64,000 bases of DNA from Pseudonocardiales bacterium. GTDB lineage: Bacteria > Actinomycetota > Actinomycetes > Mycobacteriales > Pseudonocardiaceae. Location of the stretch: assembly GCA_019243635.1 (NCBI GenBank), contig JAFAUB010000166.1, positions 27,355 through 91,354 of the forward strand, read 5' to 3'. Made by a program: the position numbers and the translations under genes. Under the pieces are notes generated by a model, which was not told the origin of the DNA, made no database searches, and saw only the letters and a list, made by a program, of their open reading frames with translations. The first letter of the stretch is position 1. Every line of letters starts with the position of its first letter. Below, one piece after another: positions 19,296-26,273 of the stretch.

Positions 19296-19747
19296 GAGCG
19301 TCCGTGATGACGCGCCATTCTCACTTTCGGCCGGTCCGAGGAACCCACGGCGTCCTAGACCGGGCTCCGAGGTCCGGCTCACGCCCTCCCTCCGCTTCCG
19401 GATCGGCATGCACGGCGGCCTCTCGCCGCACCTGATGGGGCCGACCCGCTACCTAGAGGGTGGCTAATCAGCATGTCACATACGGTCATCGCTCCTCCGG
19501 ACCAGAGTAAGAGATGGTGCAATTCTTGTATCTAAATAGTGTATCTAGGGAACAGTATTGTTACTAATAGTCATAAGATCTTGAATATCACTCGAACGAG
19601 TGTAACAGTCCGGCGGGCTTCTCGATAAGTACGTCAGAGGCCGACACCGACCATCGCGCGACGGGCACGGTCGGACGATGCACGTCGCGACCTCGACCCG
19701 GGGCCCCGTCCTCACAGGTACCCACAGCGCGGCTGGCCACAGGGGTG
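19296..19747. other. Non-coding segment with AT-rich core, left end of island
   Basis: No gene recognised over 450 bp. About 19490-19610 is strikingly AT-rich for this window. It contains a repeated GTATCTA (near 19528 and 19541), AACAGTATTGTT (19551-19562) and a 14-bp palindrome CACTCGAACGAGTG (19589-19602), so it may be a promoter/operator region of acquired DNA. A short match, CGGCGTCCTAG near 19348, to the tRNA-Glu gene at 24308-24318 could be chance or an attachment-site trace. Confidence 0.5.
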
Positions 19748-19821
19748 GACATCAACCCAGGGGCGACATCAACACAGGGGCCACATCAACCCAGGGCCAC
19801 ATCAACACAGGGGCGACATCA
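19748..19821 (+). repeat. 17-bp tandem repeat carrying ribosome-binding sites
   Basis: Four head-to-tail units of GACATCAACMCAGGGGC (one is 16 bp) start at 19748, 19765, 19782 and 19798; a fifth partial unit at 19815 changes ATCAAC into ATCAATG and so supplies the start codon of the next gene. Each unit carries AGGGG about 8 nt before the equivalent position. The repeat can therefore multiply a Shine-Dalgarno-like element. Confidence 0.85.
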
Positions 19822-21072
19822 ATGAAGATCGGGATCATCACGCAGTGGTACTCACCCGAACGAGCGCCTAACCCATCCGCTACCGCTGTCCAGCTAGCGG
19901 AGCGGGGTCACGAGGTCAAGGTTCTCACCGGCTTCCCCAACTACCCCACTGGCAGGGTCTATCCCGGTTACCGGCAGCGCTGGTCCCACCGCGAGGTCGA
20001 CGGGTCCGTGCAGGTGCGCCGGGTCCCGCTGTATCCGAGCCACGACACCAACGGCATCAAGCGAGCCGCCAACTTCCTGAGCTTCGCGTCCAGCTCGACC
20101 GCCGCCGCGGGTTTCCTCAACGACTGCGACGTCGTCTACGTCTGGGCCACCCCCATGACGGCCGCCACCGCCGCTGCCGCGGGGCACGCGCTGCGCGGCT
20201 GTCCCTACGTCCTGCACATCCAGGACCTGTGGCCCGACTCGGTGCTGGAGTCCGGGATGGCGGGCGGCAACGTCGTGCATACGCTGCTGTCCAGCACGAT
20301 CAGCGGCGCTCTCCGGTACCTCTACCAGCGAGCCGCCCACCTGGTCGCGGTCGCGCCGAGTATGAGGCAGACCCTGGTGGACCGGGGTGTCCCGGCGGAG
20401 AAGGTATCCGTTCTGTACAACTGGTGCGGGGACGAGAGCCCAGCGCCGCCGACCTTCGACCTGGCGGTTCGCGACCGGCTCGGCCGACCCGGTCGGACAC
20501 TGGCGGTCTTCGCCGGAAACGTCGGCCAGATGCAGGACGTCGAGACCATCGTGCGGGCAGCGGCCCTGTGCCAGCACGACTCGCCGCTGGACGTGGCGAT
20601 CGTCGGGTCGGGTACCGCCGACGCGGCGGTCCGGCGGCTCGCAGCGGCGCTGTGCACGACGAACATCCGCTTCTTCGACCGGGTCGACAGCGCCGAGATG
20701 CCGTCCATCTATGCGGCGTCGGACTACCAGCTCGTGACGCTCAAGGACCGGCCGGTGTCCCGGGGGACGATCCCCTCCAAGCTCGCGGCGGCCCTGTCCG
20801 CCGGCTGCCCGATCATCACCACGGTGCCAGGTGACGTCGCCAAGATGTGCGCCGAGGGCGGCTTCGGCTTCTCGTGCGAACCGGAGAGTCCGCGAGCACT
20901 CGCCGATACCTTCCGGATCGCCTGCGCGGAGGACGAGCCCGCTCGGCTGCGGAAGAGGGGCCGGGCGTGGGACTACTACTGGATGAACATGTCGATGGCC
21001 GCGGCCATCGAGAGCCTGGAAGCCATCCTCGCCGACGCGGTCCGCTCGAAGGTCCCGGCGGGGCAGTCATGA
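19822..21072 (+). CDS. Glycosyltransferase family 4 (surface polysaccharide type)
   Basis: A 416-residue GT-B glycosyltransferase of the WbuB/WcaL type, expected to add a sugar to a lipid-linked or capsular glycan. It begins MKIGIITQWYSPERAPNPSA, has YVLHIQDLWPDSVLESGM, VAVAPSMRQTLVDRGVPAEKV, FAGNVGQMQDVETIVRAA, and the donor-binding region VTLKDRPVSRGTIPSKLAAAL. ATG 19822 is preferred over the upstream ATG, which would translate the tandem repeat. It overlaps a 22-codon frame and is followed by a CapF/WbjC-like reductase, so both belong to a glycan cluster in the island. Confidence 0.88.
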   Translation: MKIGIITQWYSPERAPNPSATAVQLAERGHEVKVLTGFPNYPTGRVYPGYRQRWSHREVDGSVQVRRVPLYPSHDTNGIKRAANFLSFASSSTAAAGFLNDCDVVYVWATPMTAATAAAAGHALRGCPYVLHIQDLWPDSVLESGMAGGNVVHTLLSSTISGALRYLYQRAAHLVAVAPSMRQTLVDRGVPAEKVSVLYNWCGDESPAPPTFDLAVRDRLGRPGRTLAVFAGNVGQMQDVETIVRAAALCQHDSPLDVAIVGSGTADAAVRRLAAALCTTNIRFFDRVDSAEMPSIYAASDYQLVTLKDRPVSRGTIPSKLAAALSAGCPIITTVPGDVAKMCAEGGFGFSCEPESPRALADTFRIACAEDEPARLRKRGRAWDYYWMNMSMAAAIESLEAILADAVRSKVPAGQS

Positions 21073-21137
21073 TCAGCCTGTCCGAGGTGCCCGCCGAGCT
21101 GACCATCGCCGGTCGACGTCGGGGTGGGGTCGCCTGA
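21069..21137 (+). CDS. Short coupled reading frame (22 aa), possible gene remnant
   Basis: ATG 21069 overlaps the glycosyltransferase stop (ATGA) and its TGA overlaps the next ATG (TGATG). The peptide MISLSEVPAELTIAGRRRGG is not recognised. In intact UDP-N-acetyl-L-fucosamine clusters a dehydratase (CapE/WbjB) precedes the reductase; this could be a deletion scar of such a gene or simply a spacer that keeps ribosomes coupled. Confidence 0.3.
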   Translation: MISLSEVPAELTIAGRRRGGVA

Positions 21138-22237
21138 TGACGGCCTCCCTCGCGATCACCGGAGCCGGTGGCTTCCTCGGCTGGCACACCCGGGTGCGGG
21201 CGCGCGCGCAGGGAGCCGGCCAGGTCAGCGCGGTGCGGCTCGGTGCCGACGCCAGTATTGACGCCGTGGCCGAGGCCGTCTCCGGCGTCGGGCGGCTCCT
21301 TCACCTCGCCGGCGTGAACCGCGGAACTCCACACGAGATCAGGGACGGCAACACCGCGTTCGCCCGTCAGCTCGCGGCCGGGCTGCGGCGGGCCAGTACA
21401 CCGCCGGCGACCCTCGTGTACGCGAACTCGACACAGGCGGGCGACACCACCGACTACGGTAGCGCCAAGATGGAGGCTGCGGAGATCCTCGGCGCCACCG
21501 CCGCCGATATGGGGGTGGAATTCGTCGACCTGCGCCTACCCAGCCTCTTCGGGGAGCACGGACGACCATTTTATCATTCCGTCGTCGCCACATTCGCCCA
21601 TCAGCTGGCTCAGGGCGGACAACCGAGGGTCGACGTGGACCGTGAGCTGGCCCTGTTGCACGCCCAGGATGCCGCCGACCTGTTACTGACCGCCACACCC
21701 GGACGTGCCGCAGACACCGACGCCAGACACCGCACCGTAAGCTCGCTACTCGGCACGCTGTCGCACTTCGCCGCGCTCTACCGAGTCGGTGAGATCCCCG
21801 AGCTGCTGGATGCCTTCGACGTCGCCCTGTTCAACACCTACCGCTCGTTCACCTTCCCCACCCAGTGGCCGATCCCGCTCGTCCGGCGGACCGACCAACG
21901 GGGCTCCTTCGTCGAGACGGTGCGGGCGCACGGCAGTTCCGGCCAATTGTCCTACTCCACGACCATGCCGGGGGTCGTGCGAGGCCAGCACTTCCACCTC
22001 GCCAAGGTCGAGCGGTTCGTAGTGATCTCCGGGCAGGCCGAGATCGCGCTACGACGCGTCCTGACCGACGAGACCGTGCGGTTCCAGGTGTCCGGCGTGG
22101 AACCGGTCATCGTCGACATGCCCACGATGTGGGTGCACAACATCACCAACACCGGCGATAACCTGCTCTTCACCCTCTTCTGGACCAACGAGCTGTTCGA
22201 TCCAGCTTCTCCCGACACCTACCCGGAGGACGTGTGA
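21137..22237 (+). CDS. CapF/WbjC-like bifunctional sugar reductase with C-terminal cupin
   Basis: NAD(P)-dependent short-chain reductase fused to a cupin, as in CapF/WbjC/FnlB of UDP-N-acetyl-L-fucosamine synthesis. The N-terminal half has ITGAGGFLGWHTRVRARAQ (Rossmann), LLHLAGVNRG and DYGSAKMEAAE (Tyr-x-x-x-Lys: Y and K present). The C-terminal half has VRRTDQRGSFVETVRA and the cupin metal motif MPGVVRGQHFHLAKVERFVV, then VDMPTMWVHNITNTG; 366 residues. The next pathway gene, a UDP-GlcNAc 2-epimerase homologue, is broken just downstream, so the pathway is probably not functional here. Confidence 0.87.
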   Translation: MTASLAITGAGGFLGWHTRVRARAQGAGQVSAVRLGADASIDAVAEAVSGVGRLLHLAGVNRGTPHEIRDGNTAFARQLAAGLRRASTPPATLVYANSTQAGDTTDYGSAKMEAAEILGATAADMGVEFVDLRLPSLFGEHGRPFYHSVVATFAHQLAQGGQPRVDVDRELALLHAQDAADLLLTATPGRAADTDARHRTVSSLLGTLSHFAALYRVGEIPELLDAFDVALFNTYRSFTFPTQWPIPLVRRTDQRGSFVETVRAHGSSGQLSYSTTMPGVVRGQHFHLAKVERFVVISGQAEIALRRVLTDETVRFQVSGVEPVIVDMPTMWVHNITNTGDNLLFTLFWTNELFDPASPDTYPEDV

Positions 22238-22357
22238 GCTCTCAGCGACCCATCACGGTGGTCACCGTCATGGGCACACGCCCGAGATGATCCGGCTGTC
22301 TCGGGTCGTCGCCCGCGCAGTACCGCGCACGTCGTGGTACACGCCGGTCCGAACTAA
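22234..22357 (+). pseudogene. UDP-GlcNAc 2-epimerase (CapG/WbjD-type) N-terminal remnant
   Basis: GTG 22234 overlaps the preceding stop and reads SSQRPITVVTVMGTRP, the start of the WecB/CapG family. Then a frameshift leads to TGA; the next frame continues EMIRLSRVVARA, and a further shift gives HVVVHAGPN before TAA at 22355-22357. These are the successive conserved blocks of the epimerase N-terminus in three frames. The remaining about 300 codons are missing. Confidence 0.75.
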
Positions 22358-22474
22358 GCCAGAACTGTCACACCTCGGTGCCGATGGGCCGACGTTCCCG
22401 CAGGCGAGGCAGATCCATCCGGCGAGTAGGTGTTCGACGCCGTAGCGGCGGCTGATCCGCATGCTCGGTCAGCT

Positions 22475-23143
22475 CTAGGGGGAAACTGGTACGTTCTGCA
22501 TGGTCAGGTTGTGGGAATCAGGCCAGAAGAGGTCGTGTAGGGTGATCGTAAGGTGGGTGGCCGATGGGGCTACGTCCCACACGACGGAGATGAGCCTGCT
22601 GGTCTGGTTCAGCGGCGGGTCTCCGTCGCCCCCTCCCTGGAACGGGACGGAGTCCAGCGCACTGTTGCTCGCGGCGTCGCTGAACCGATAAGACAGCTTG
22701 TTGTAGTCAGCGGACTCTGTACGGGTGACGCAGCTGGTGACGGTGATCGAAGGCTTGGTCGCGCCCACCCATTCGCTGGTCGTGCGGGTTACCGAGACAA
22801 CCGTGTAGCGGATCCCGTAGCCCTCCACAGTCCATGGCGGCGGGCCGGTCGCCTCGTGCGCCGGGTCGGCGGAGGACGCCGCCTGTTTCGGGCATGGTGG
22901 CGCGGGCGTGAGTGGTGACGTCGGTTGCGTCGTGCTGTGGCCGGGGGGTGAGGTCGACTGCGCAGTGTCGAGGCCGGGACCGCTGGGTACGGATTTGTTG
23001 CCGTTGCTATTCGTGGCGAAGAGAACACCGATCATGGTGAGGATGCCGGCCACCACAAGCCCGGCGATGACCGGGTGGGCGGTGACTTTCCAGAGCCAGG
23101 CCAGGATCGATTCGGGGCTCTTGGGCGGGTGGGGGGTGGTCAT
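22475..23143 (-). CDS. Membrane-anchored hypothetical protein
   Basis: A 222-residue protein with a short cytoplasmic N-terminus, one transmembrane segment (about residues 22-43, HPVIAGLVVAGILTMIGVLF), a Ser/Thr/Pro-rich linker (about 48-85) and a C-terminal domain with two Cys (PPCPKQ and TSCVTR) and beta-strand-rich sequence (GYGIRYTVVSVTRT, HLTITLHDLFW). It resembles DUF4352-like extracellular domains only in general style. Codon use is less GC-biased than in the backbone genes, in keeping with the island. Confidence 0.65.
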   Translation of the reverse strand: MTTPHPPKSPESILAWLWKVTAHPVIAGLVVAGILTMIGVLFATNSNGNKSVPSGPGLDTAQSTSPPGHSTTQPTSPLTPAPPCPKQAASSADPAHEATGPPPWTVEGYGIRYTVVSVTRTTSEWVGATKPSITVTSCVTRTESADYNKLSYRFSDAASNSALDSVPFQGGGDGDPPLNQTSRLISVVWDVAPSATHLTITLHDLFWPDSHNLTMQNVPVSP

Positions 23144-23769
23144 CGGTGGTCCTGTCAGCGAGTGTGCAAGAGCGTTATCAGGTATCGACCCTTCCGGGCG
23201 TGTCTCGTCGCCACAGCGTTCTGTGAGTCGTCACGAGTGGACTCTAAGGGCTTAGCGGCGCTACTGACGTTCCTGTGGGTACTGTTCATGATCGGTAGGT
23301 GCACGCCGTGCCCTGTCCAGTCCGAACTGTGTGACTCTCCGTAGTATCACCTGTCTGAACCGGGAAACTCTGTCACGGCGGCCATTCTCGTGTACACGAA
23401 ACTCGGTCCACCTCGTGATCGAGTTATCCTACGATAAAAACCGTTTCCGCTGGGGGCGATGTAGTCACGAAGAGACTCCTACCCGTAGCGTACGACCAGG
23501 CCAGCGGAGCGTCAGCACGGGAAGGCCCCGTGAGTTCGGTCTAGTGTCTCCGGCTTACCAGAGCAGGAAACGATCATGACGAGGACTGCGTGCGCACTAC
23601 GAGGTATGGTGGCGGATGCTGGGGATCGATCACACGGGCAGATCGATGGCGATCCCCGGCCAAGTACCGGGCGACCGTCTCCCAGCAAACGCGTTGAGAT
23701 CTCCATCAGCGCGTGCACCGCACACTCCAGATAGGCGCATGAGCGACGCTCGCCTCAACCCGCTCCTCG
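23144..23769. other. Non-coding or decayed island DNA
   Basis: About 620 bp with no convincing gene on either strand. Base composition is lower in GC than the backbone, particularly 23380-23480 (for example GAGTTATCCTACGATAAAAA). Short frames are broken by stops and show no recognised motifs. Confidence 0.5.
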
Positions 23770-24084
23770 CCGATGGCCGCCAGAGCTAACCGTGATGCTG
23801 CATGATCATCTGACAAGATTCGGTACGGCTGACGATGGTCGGCTTTTTCGGGGTGAGCGCGTGGACGAACTGCCCCATCTCACCGATATGCGCACCTGGC
23901 GAGCGGCGCGCCGGGCGACCTTGACTGATGAGATCTACAGATCTACGCTTCACCTCCAGCGCGCACCCGTACGCTCTGCACCATGCGGGGCGTGCCCGCC
24001 ACCCAGGTAGCGCAGTGAGCCGGCCACTCGGTGGAGGTGCTGCTCAGGGGCTACGCCAGATGCCTCGATGGCCAGGATGGGTAG
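23770..24084 (+). pseudogene. Tyrosine recombinase (phage-type integrase) C-terminal remnant
   Basis: Reads PPELTVMLHDHLTRFGTADD, GRLFRGERVDELPHLTDMRT and WRAARRATLTDE, the typical C-terminal catalytic domain of actinobacterial integrases. A frameshift follows; another frame gives AHPYALHHAG, corresponding to PYDLRHA with its catalytic Arg changed to His. After a second shift it reads GVPATQVAQ, a TGA where the family has Trp, then AGHSVEVLLRGYARCLDGQD with the catalytic Tyr and a stop at 24082. Inactive. Its position about 180 bp from tRNA-Glu suggests it once integrated an element at that tRNA. Confidence 0.78.
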
Positions 24085-24204
24085 CCCGCCGTCGGGTGCA
24101 GGAGGCGCTCGACCACCGCAGCCCCCCTACCTGAATCTCGTCACGTAGTCGGCACAGACACCCGGTGACGGTTCGATAGCGCCGGGTGCTACCGGACAGC
24201 CGAG

Positions 24205-24245
24205 GATCGGCCCCTGACCGGAACGTCCCAGGTCAGGGGCCGATC
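24205..24245 (-). terminator. Hairpin downstream of the tRNA genes
   Basis: GATCGGCCCCTGACC (24205-24219) and GGTCAGGGGCCGATC (24231-24245) form a perfect 15-bp stem with an 11-nt loop. It lies 19 bp beyond the 3' end of tRNA-Glu in the direction of transcription and is a good candidate terminator of the tRNA operon. Confidence 0.65.
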
Positions 24246-24264
24246 GTGGCTGATACCACCAGTG

Positions 24265-24337
24265 TAGCCCCGACGGGATTTGAACCCGCGCTACCGCCTT
24301 GAGAGGGCGGCGTCCTAGGCCGCTAGACGACGGGGCC
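24265..24337 (-). tRNA. tRNA-Glu (anticodon CTC)
   Basis: A 73-nt cloverleaf read on the minus strand. The acceptor stem begins GGCCCCG and ends CGGGGCT with discriminator A, closed by a G1-U72 wobble; anticodon loop CCCTCTCAAGG-like with CTC; T-loop GGTTCAAATCC. CCA is not encoded. Its 3' end faces the integrase remnant, the usual geometry of a tRNA attachment site. Confidence 0.95.
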
Positions 24338-24361
24338 GCGAGAACGCGATGATGACATTCG

Positions 24362-24433
24362 CTGGGGTACCAGGACTCGAACCTAGACTAACTGAACCAG
24401 AATCAGTCGTGCTGCCGATTACACCATACCCCA
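24362..24433 (-). tRNA. tRNA-Gln (anticodon CTG)
   Basis: A 72-nt cloverleaf on the minus strand with acceptor arms TGGGGTA / TACCCCA, discriminator G, anticodon loop GATTCTGGTTC with CTG, and T-loop GGTTCGAGTCC. It lies 24 bp upstream of tRNA-Glu in one transcription unit. Glu-tRNA(Gln) would be the substrate of the GatCAB amidotransferase encoded at 42.6-45.9 kb. Confidence 0.94.
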
Positions 24434-24615
24434 CCGGGTGTCCGTCTCCGACCCTCCCGCGGACCTGAGCGAGCACCAGGCACGGATGTTAGTCGACCGC
24501 GCGCGCCGGGCTCCACCGGGTCGTCGTCCCTGGGCATCGTCCGTCACTGGGTCATCGTCCCTGGCTCGTCTTCTCGCTTGACCATCGGGTGCGACCAGGT
24601 GCACTATGAGGGATA

Positions 24616-24631
24616 TTCAACATCTGTTGAA
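24616..24631. promoter_or_regulatory. Palindromic operator before FAD monooxygenase
   Basis: TTCAACA-TC-TGTTGAA is a perfect 7-bp-arm palindrome. It overlaps the purine-rich ribosome-binding site AAGAGG of the gene starting at 24643. The size and symmetry suit a TetR- or MarR-type repressor; no such regulator gene is adjacent. Confidence 0.6.
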
Positions 24632-24642
24632 AGAGGTGCCAC

Positions 24643-25983
24643 ATGGAACGCACGACGTGCTGCGTGGTCGGCGGGGGTCCCGCCGGCATGATGCTCGGCC
24701 TGCTCCTGGCCAGAGCCGGTGTGCAGGTCACCGTGCTGGAGAAACATGGCGACTTCCTGCGCGATTTCCGCGGCGACACCGTCCATCCCTCCACGCTGAC
24801 CATCCTGGACGAACTCGGCCTGGGGACCGAGTTCACGAAGATCCCGCACCGGCTGGTCGAGCAGCTCCACGTTCAGCTCGGCGATGACCTGCTCCCGGTC
24901 GCTGACTTCCGCCGGGTCCCGGGTCCGCACAAGCACCTGGCCCTCGTCCCCCAGTGGGACCTCCTCGAGCTGCTCGCCGATGCCGGGCGCGCTGAACGGG
25001 CGTTCACGCTGCGGATGCACAGCGAGGCGACCGGGCTGCTGACCGAGGGCGGCGCGGTGACCGGTGTGCGCTACCGGTCCGAGGACGGGAGCGGCGGGGA
25101 GCTGCGGGCGGACCTCACGGTGGCCTGCGACGGGCGGCGCTCCGTGCTCCGCGACGCCGCCGGGCTGCACGCCCGATCCTTCGGGGTGCCGTTGGACGTG
25201 TGGTGGTTCCGGCTCCCCCGCCACGAAGGGGACCCGGAAGGCATCGTCGGCGGAGTCCAGTCCGGACAGGGCATGGCCCTCCTCGACCGTGGGGACTACT
25301 TCCAGTGCGCCTACCTGATCCGTAAGGGATCCGACGCCGCGCTGCGGGCCGAGGGGATAGAGGCGTTGCGACGCCGGGTGGCGGCGATGCTCCCCTGGCT
25401 GGCCGGTCGGATGGGGGCGGTGCGCGACTGGGGCGACGTCGCCCTGCTGGACGTCCGACTGGACCGGCTACGCCGCTGGTCGGCCAGCGGGCTGCTGTGT
25501 CTGGGAGACGCCGCGCACGCGATGTCGCCGGTCGGTGGGGTCGGCATCAACCTCGCCATCCAGGACGCCGTGGCGGCGGCCCGACTGCTCGCCGGACCAT
25601 TGCGCCGTGGCGCGCTCACCCGCAGCCACCTCGACCGGGTGCAGCTGCGCCGGTGGGCACCCACGGCGCTGACCCAGGCGGCGCAGCGCATTATCCACGC
25701 GCGGCTGCTCGGCCCCGTGCTGTCCGGGGACATCATGGTGGTCGGGGCGGGGTCGGGCCGGCCCTGGTCACCGATCCGGCTGCTGCGGCGTTTCCCCCTG
25801 CTCCGGGCCGTGCCGGCGACGGCGGTGGGCATCGGACTGCTCCCTGAGCACGCCCCCGCCTTCGCCCATGCTCCGGCGCCCGCTGAGTACGACAGCGCCG
25901 AACCCTTTGTGCGCACGAAGTCCGGCAGGTTCTCGACCGTCGTGGCACCGCCCGCCGCAGGGGCGCAGAACGAGCACCGGTAG
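24643..25983 (+). CDS. FAD-dependent monooxygenase (PHBH fold)
   Basis: Group A flavoprotein monooxygenase. CCVVGGGPAGMMLGLLLARAG at the N-terminus is the FAD dinucleotide motif, VACDGRRSVLRDAAGL the DG motif, and CLGDAAHAMSPVGGVGINLA the GD motif that contacts FAD and substrate. The first about 400 residues match the family; the last about 40, rich in Ala/Pro (EHAPAFAHAPAPAEYD), run toward the DyP-peroxidase fragment and may be an acquired extension. The substrate is not predictable. An operator-like palindrome lies just before the start, suggesting inducible expression. Confidence 0.85.
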   Translation: MERTTCCVVGGGPAGMMLGLLLARAGVQVTVLEKHGDFLRDFRGDTVHPSTLTILDELGLGTEFTKIPHRLVEQLHVQLGDDLLPVADFRRVPGPHKHLALVPQWDLLELLADAGRAERAFTLRMHSEATGLLTEGGAVTGVRYRSEDGSGGELRADLTVACDGRRSVLRDAAGLHARSFGVPLDVWWFRLPRHEGDPEGIVGGVQSGQGMALLDRGDYFQCAYLIRKGSDAALRAEGIEALRRRVAAMLPWLAGRMGAVRDWGDVALLDVRLDRLRRWSASGLLCLGDAAHAMSPVGGVGINLAIQDAVAAARLLAGPLRRGALTRSHLDRVQLRRWAPTALTQAAQRIIHARLLGPVLSGDIMVVGAGSGRPWSPIRLLRRFPLLRAVPATAVGIGLLPEHAPAFAHAPAPAEYDSAEPFVRTKSGRFSTVVAPPAAGAQNEHR

Positions 25984-26157
25984 CCGTGCGGATCCTGAGT
26001 CGCGTAGCCGAAGTCGTTGCTGGTGGCTAACCGGGGGTCCGGGCGGTCGGGCGATGAGGACGAGCGGCGTGGCATCGCGCCAGCGACCCATCATCTTGGC
26101 CGCGAGTAGCTCCTCGGCGTCGGCGGTGGGAAGATCCGGGAACAGCAGCGGCCTCTG
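25975..26157 (-). pseudogene. DyP-type peroxidase fragment
   Basis: On the minus strand one frame reads QRPLLFPDLPTADAEELL, AAKMMGRWRDATPLVLIA; the next frame continues PDPRLATSNDFGYATQDPHG and YRC. These are consecutive blocks of the central part of dye-decolorising peroxidases, where GRWRSGAPL, NDFGYA and CPLGAHIRR follow each other. The haem-binding end and the N-terminus are absent and there is a frameshift. Only a relic. Confidence 0.6.
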
Positions 26158-26273
26158 CGTACCTGAACGGCGCGGTGAAGTTCAGGCTCAACGCCATTCC
26201 GACACCTCCCGCCGGCCGGCAGCGCTTCCATGATGATCGGTACCCTCACCTCCGGCACCGTCGCGTCCGGCCC

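Noticed and set aside
19346..19360. Attachment-site copy of tRNA-Glu
   Set aside because: Only an 11-bp match from the anticodon/D-arm side, not the tRNA 3' end normally duplicated by integrases; kept as a weak hint only.
19748..19821. CRISPR array
   Set aside because: Units are contiguous without spacers, only 17 bp, and end in a start codon.
23512..23718. Minus-strand 68-codon frame as a gene
   Set aside because: No motif, no ribosome-binding site and no protein-like composition; left as non-coding island DNA.
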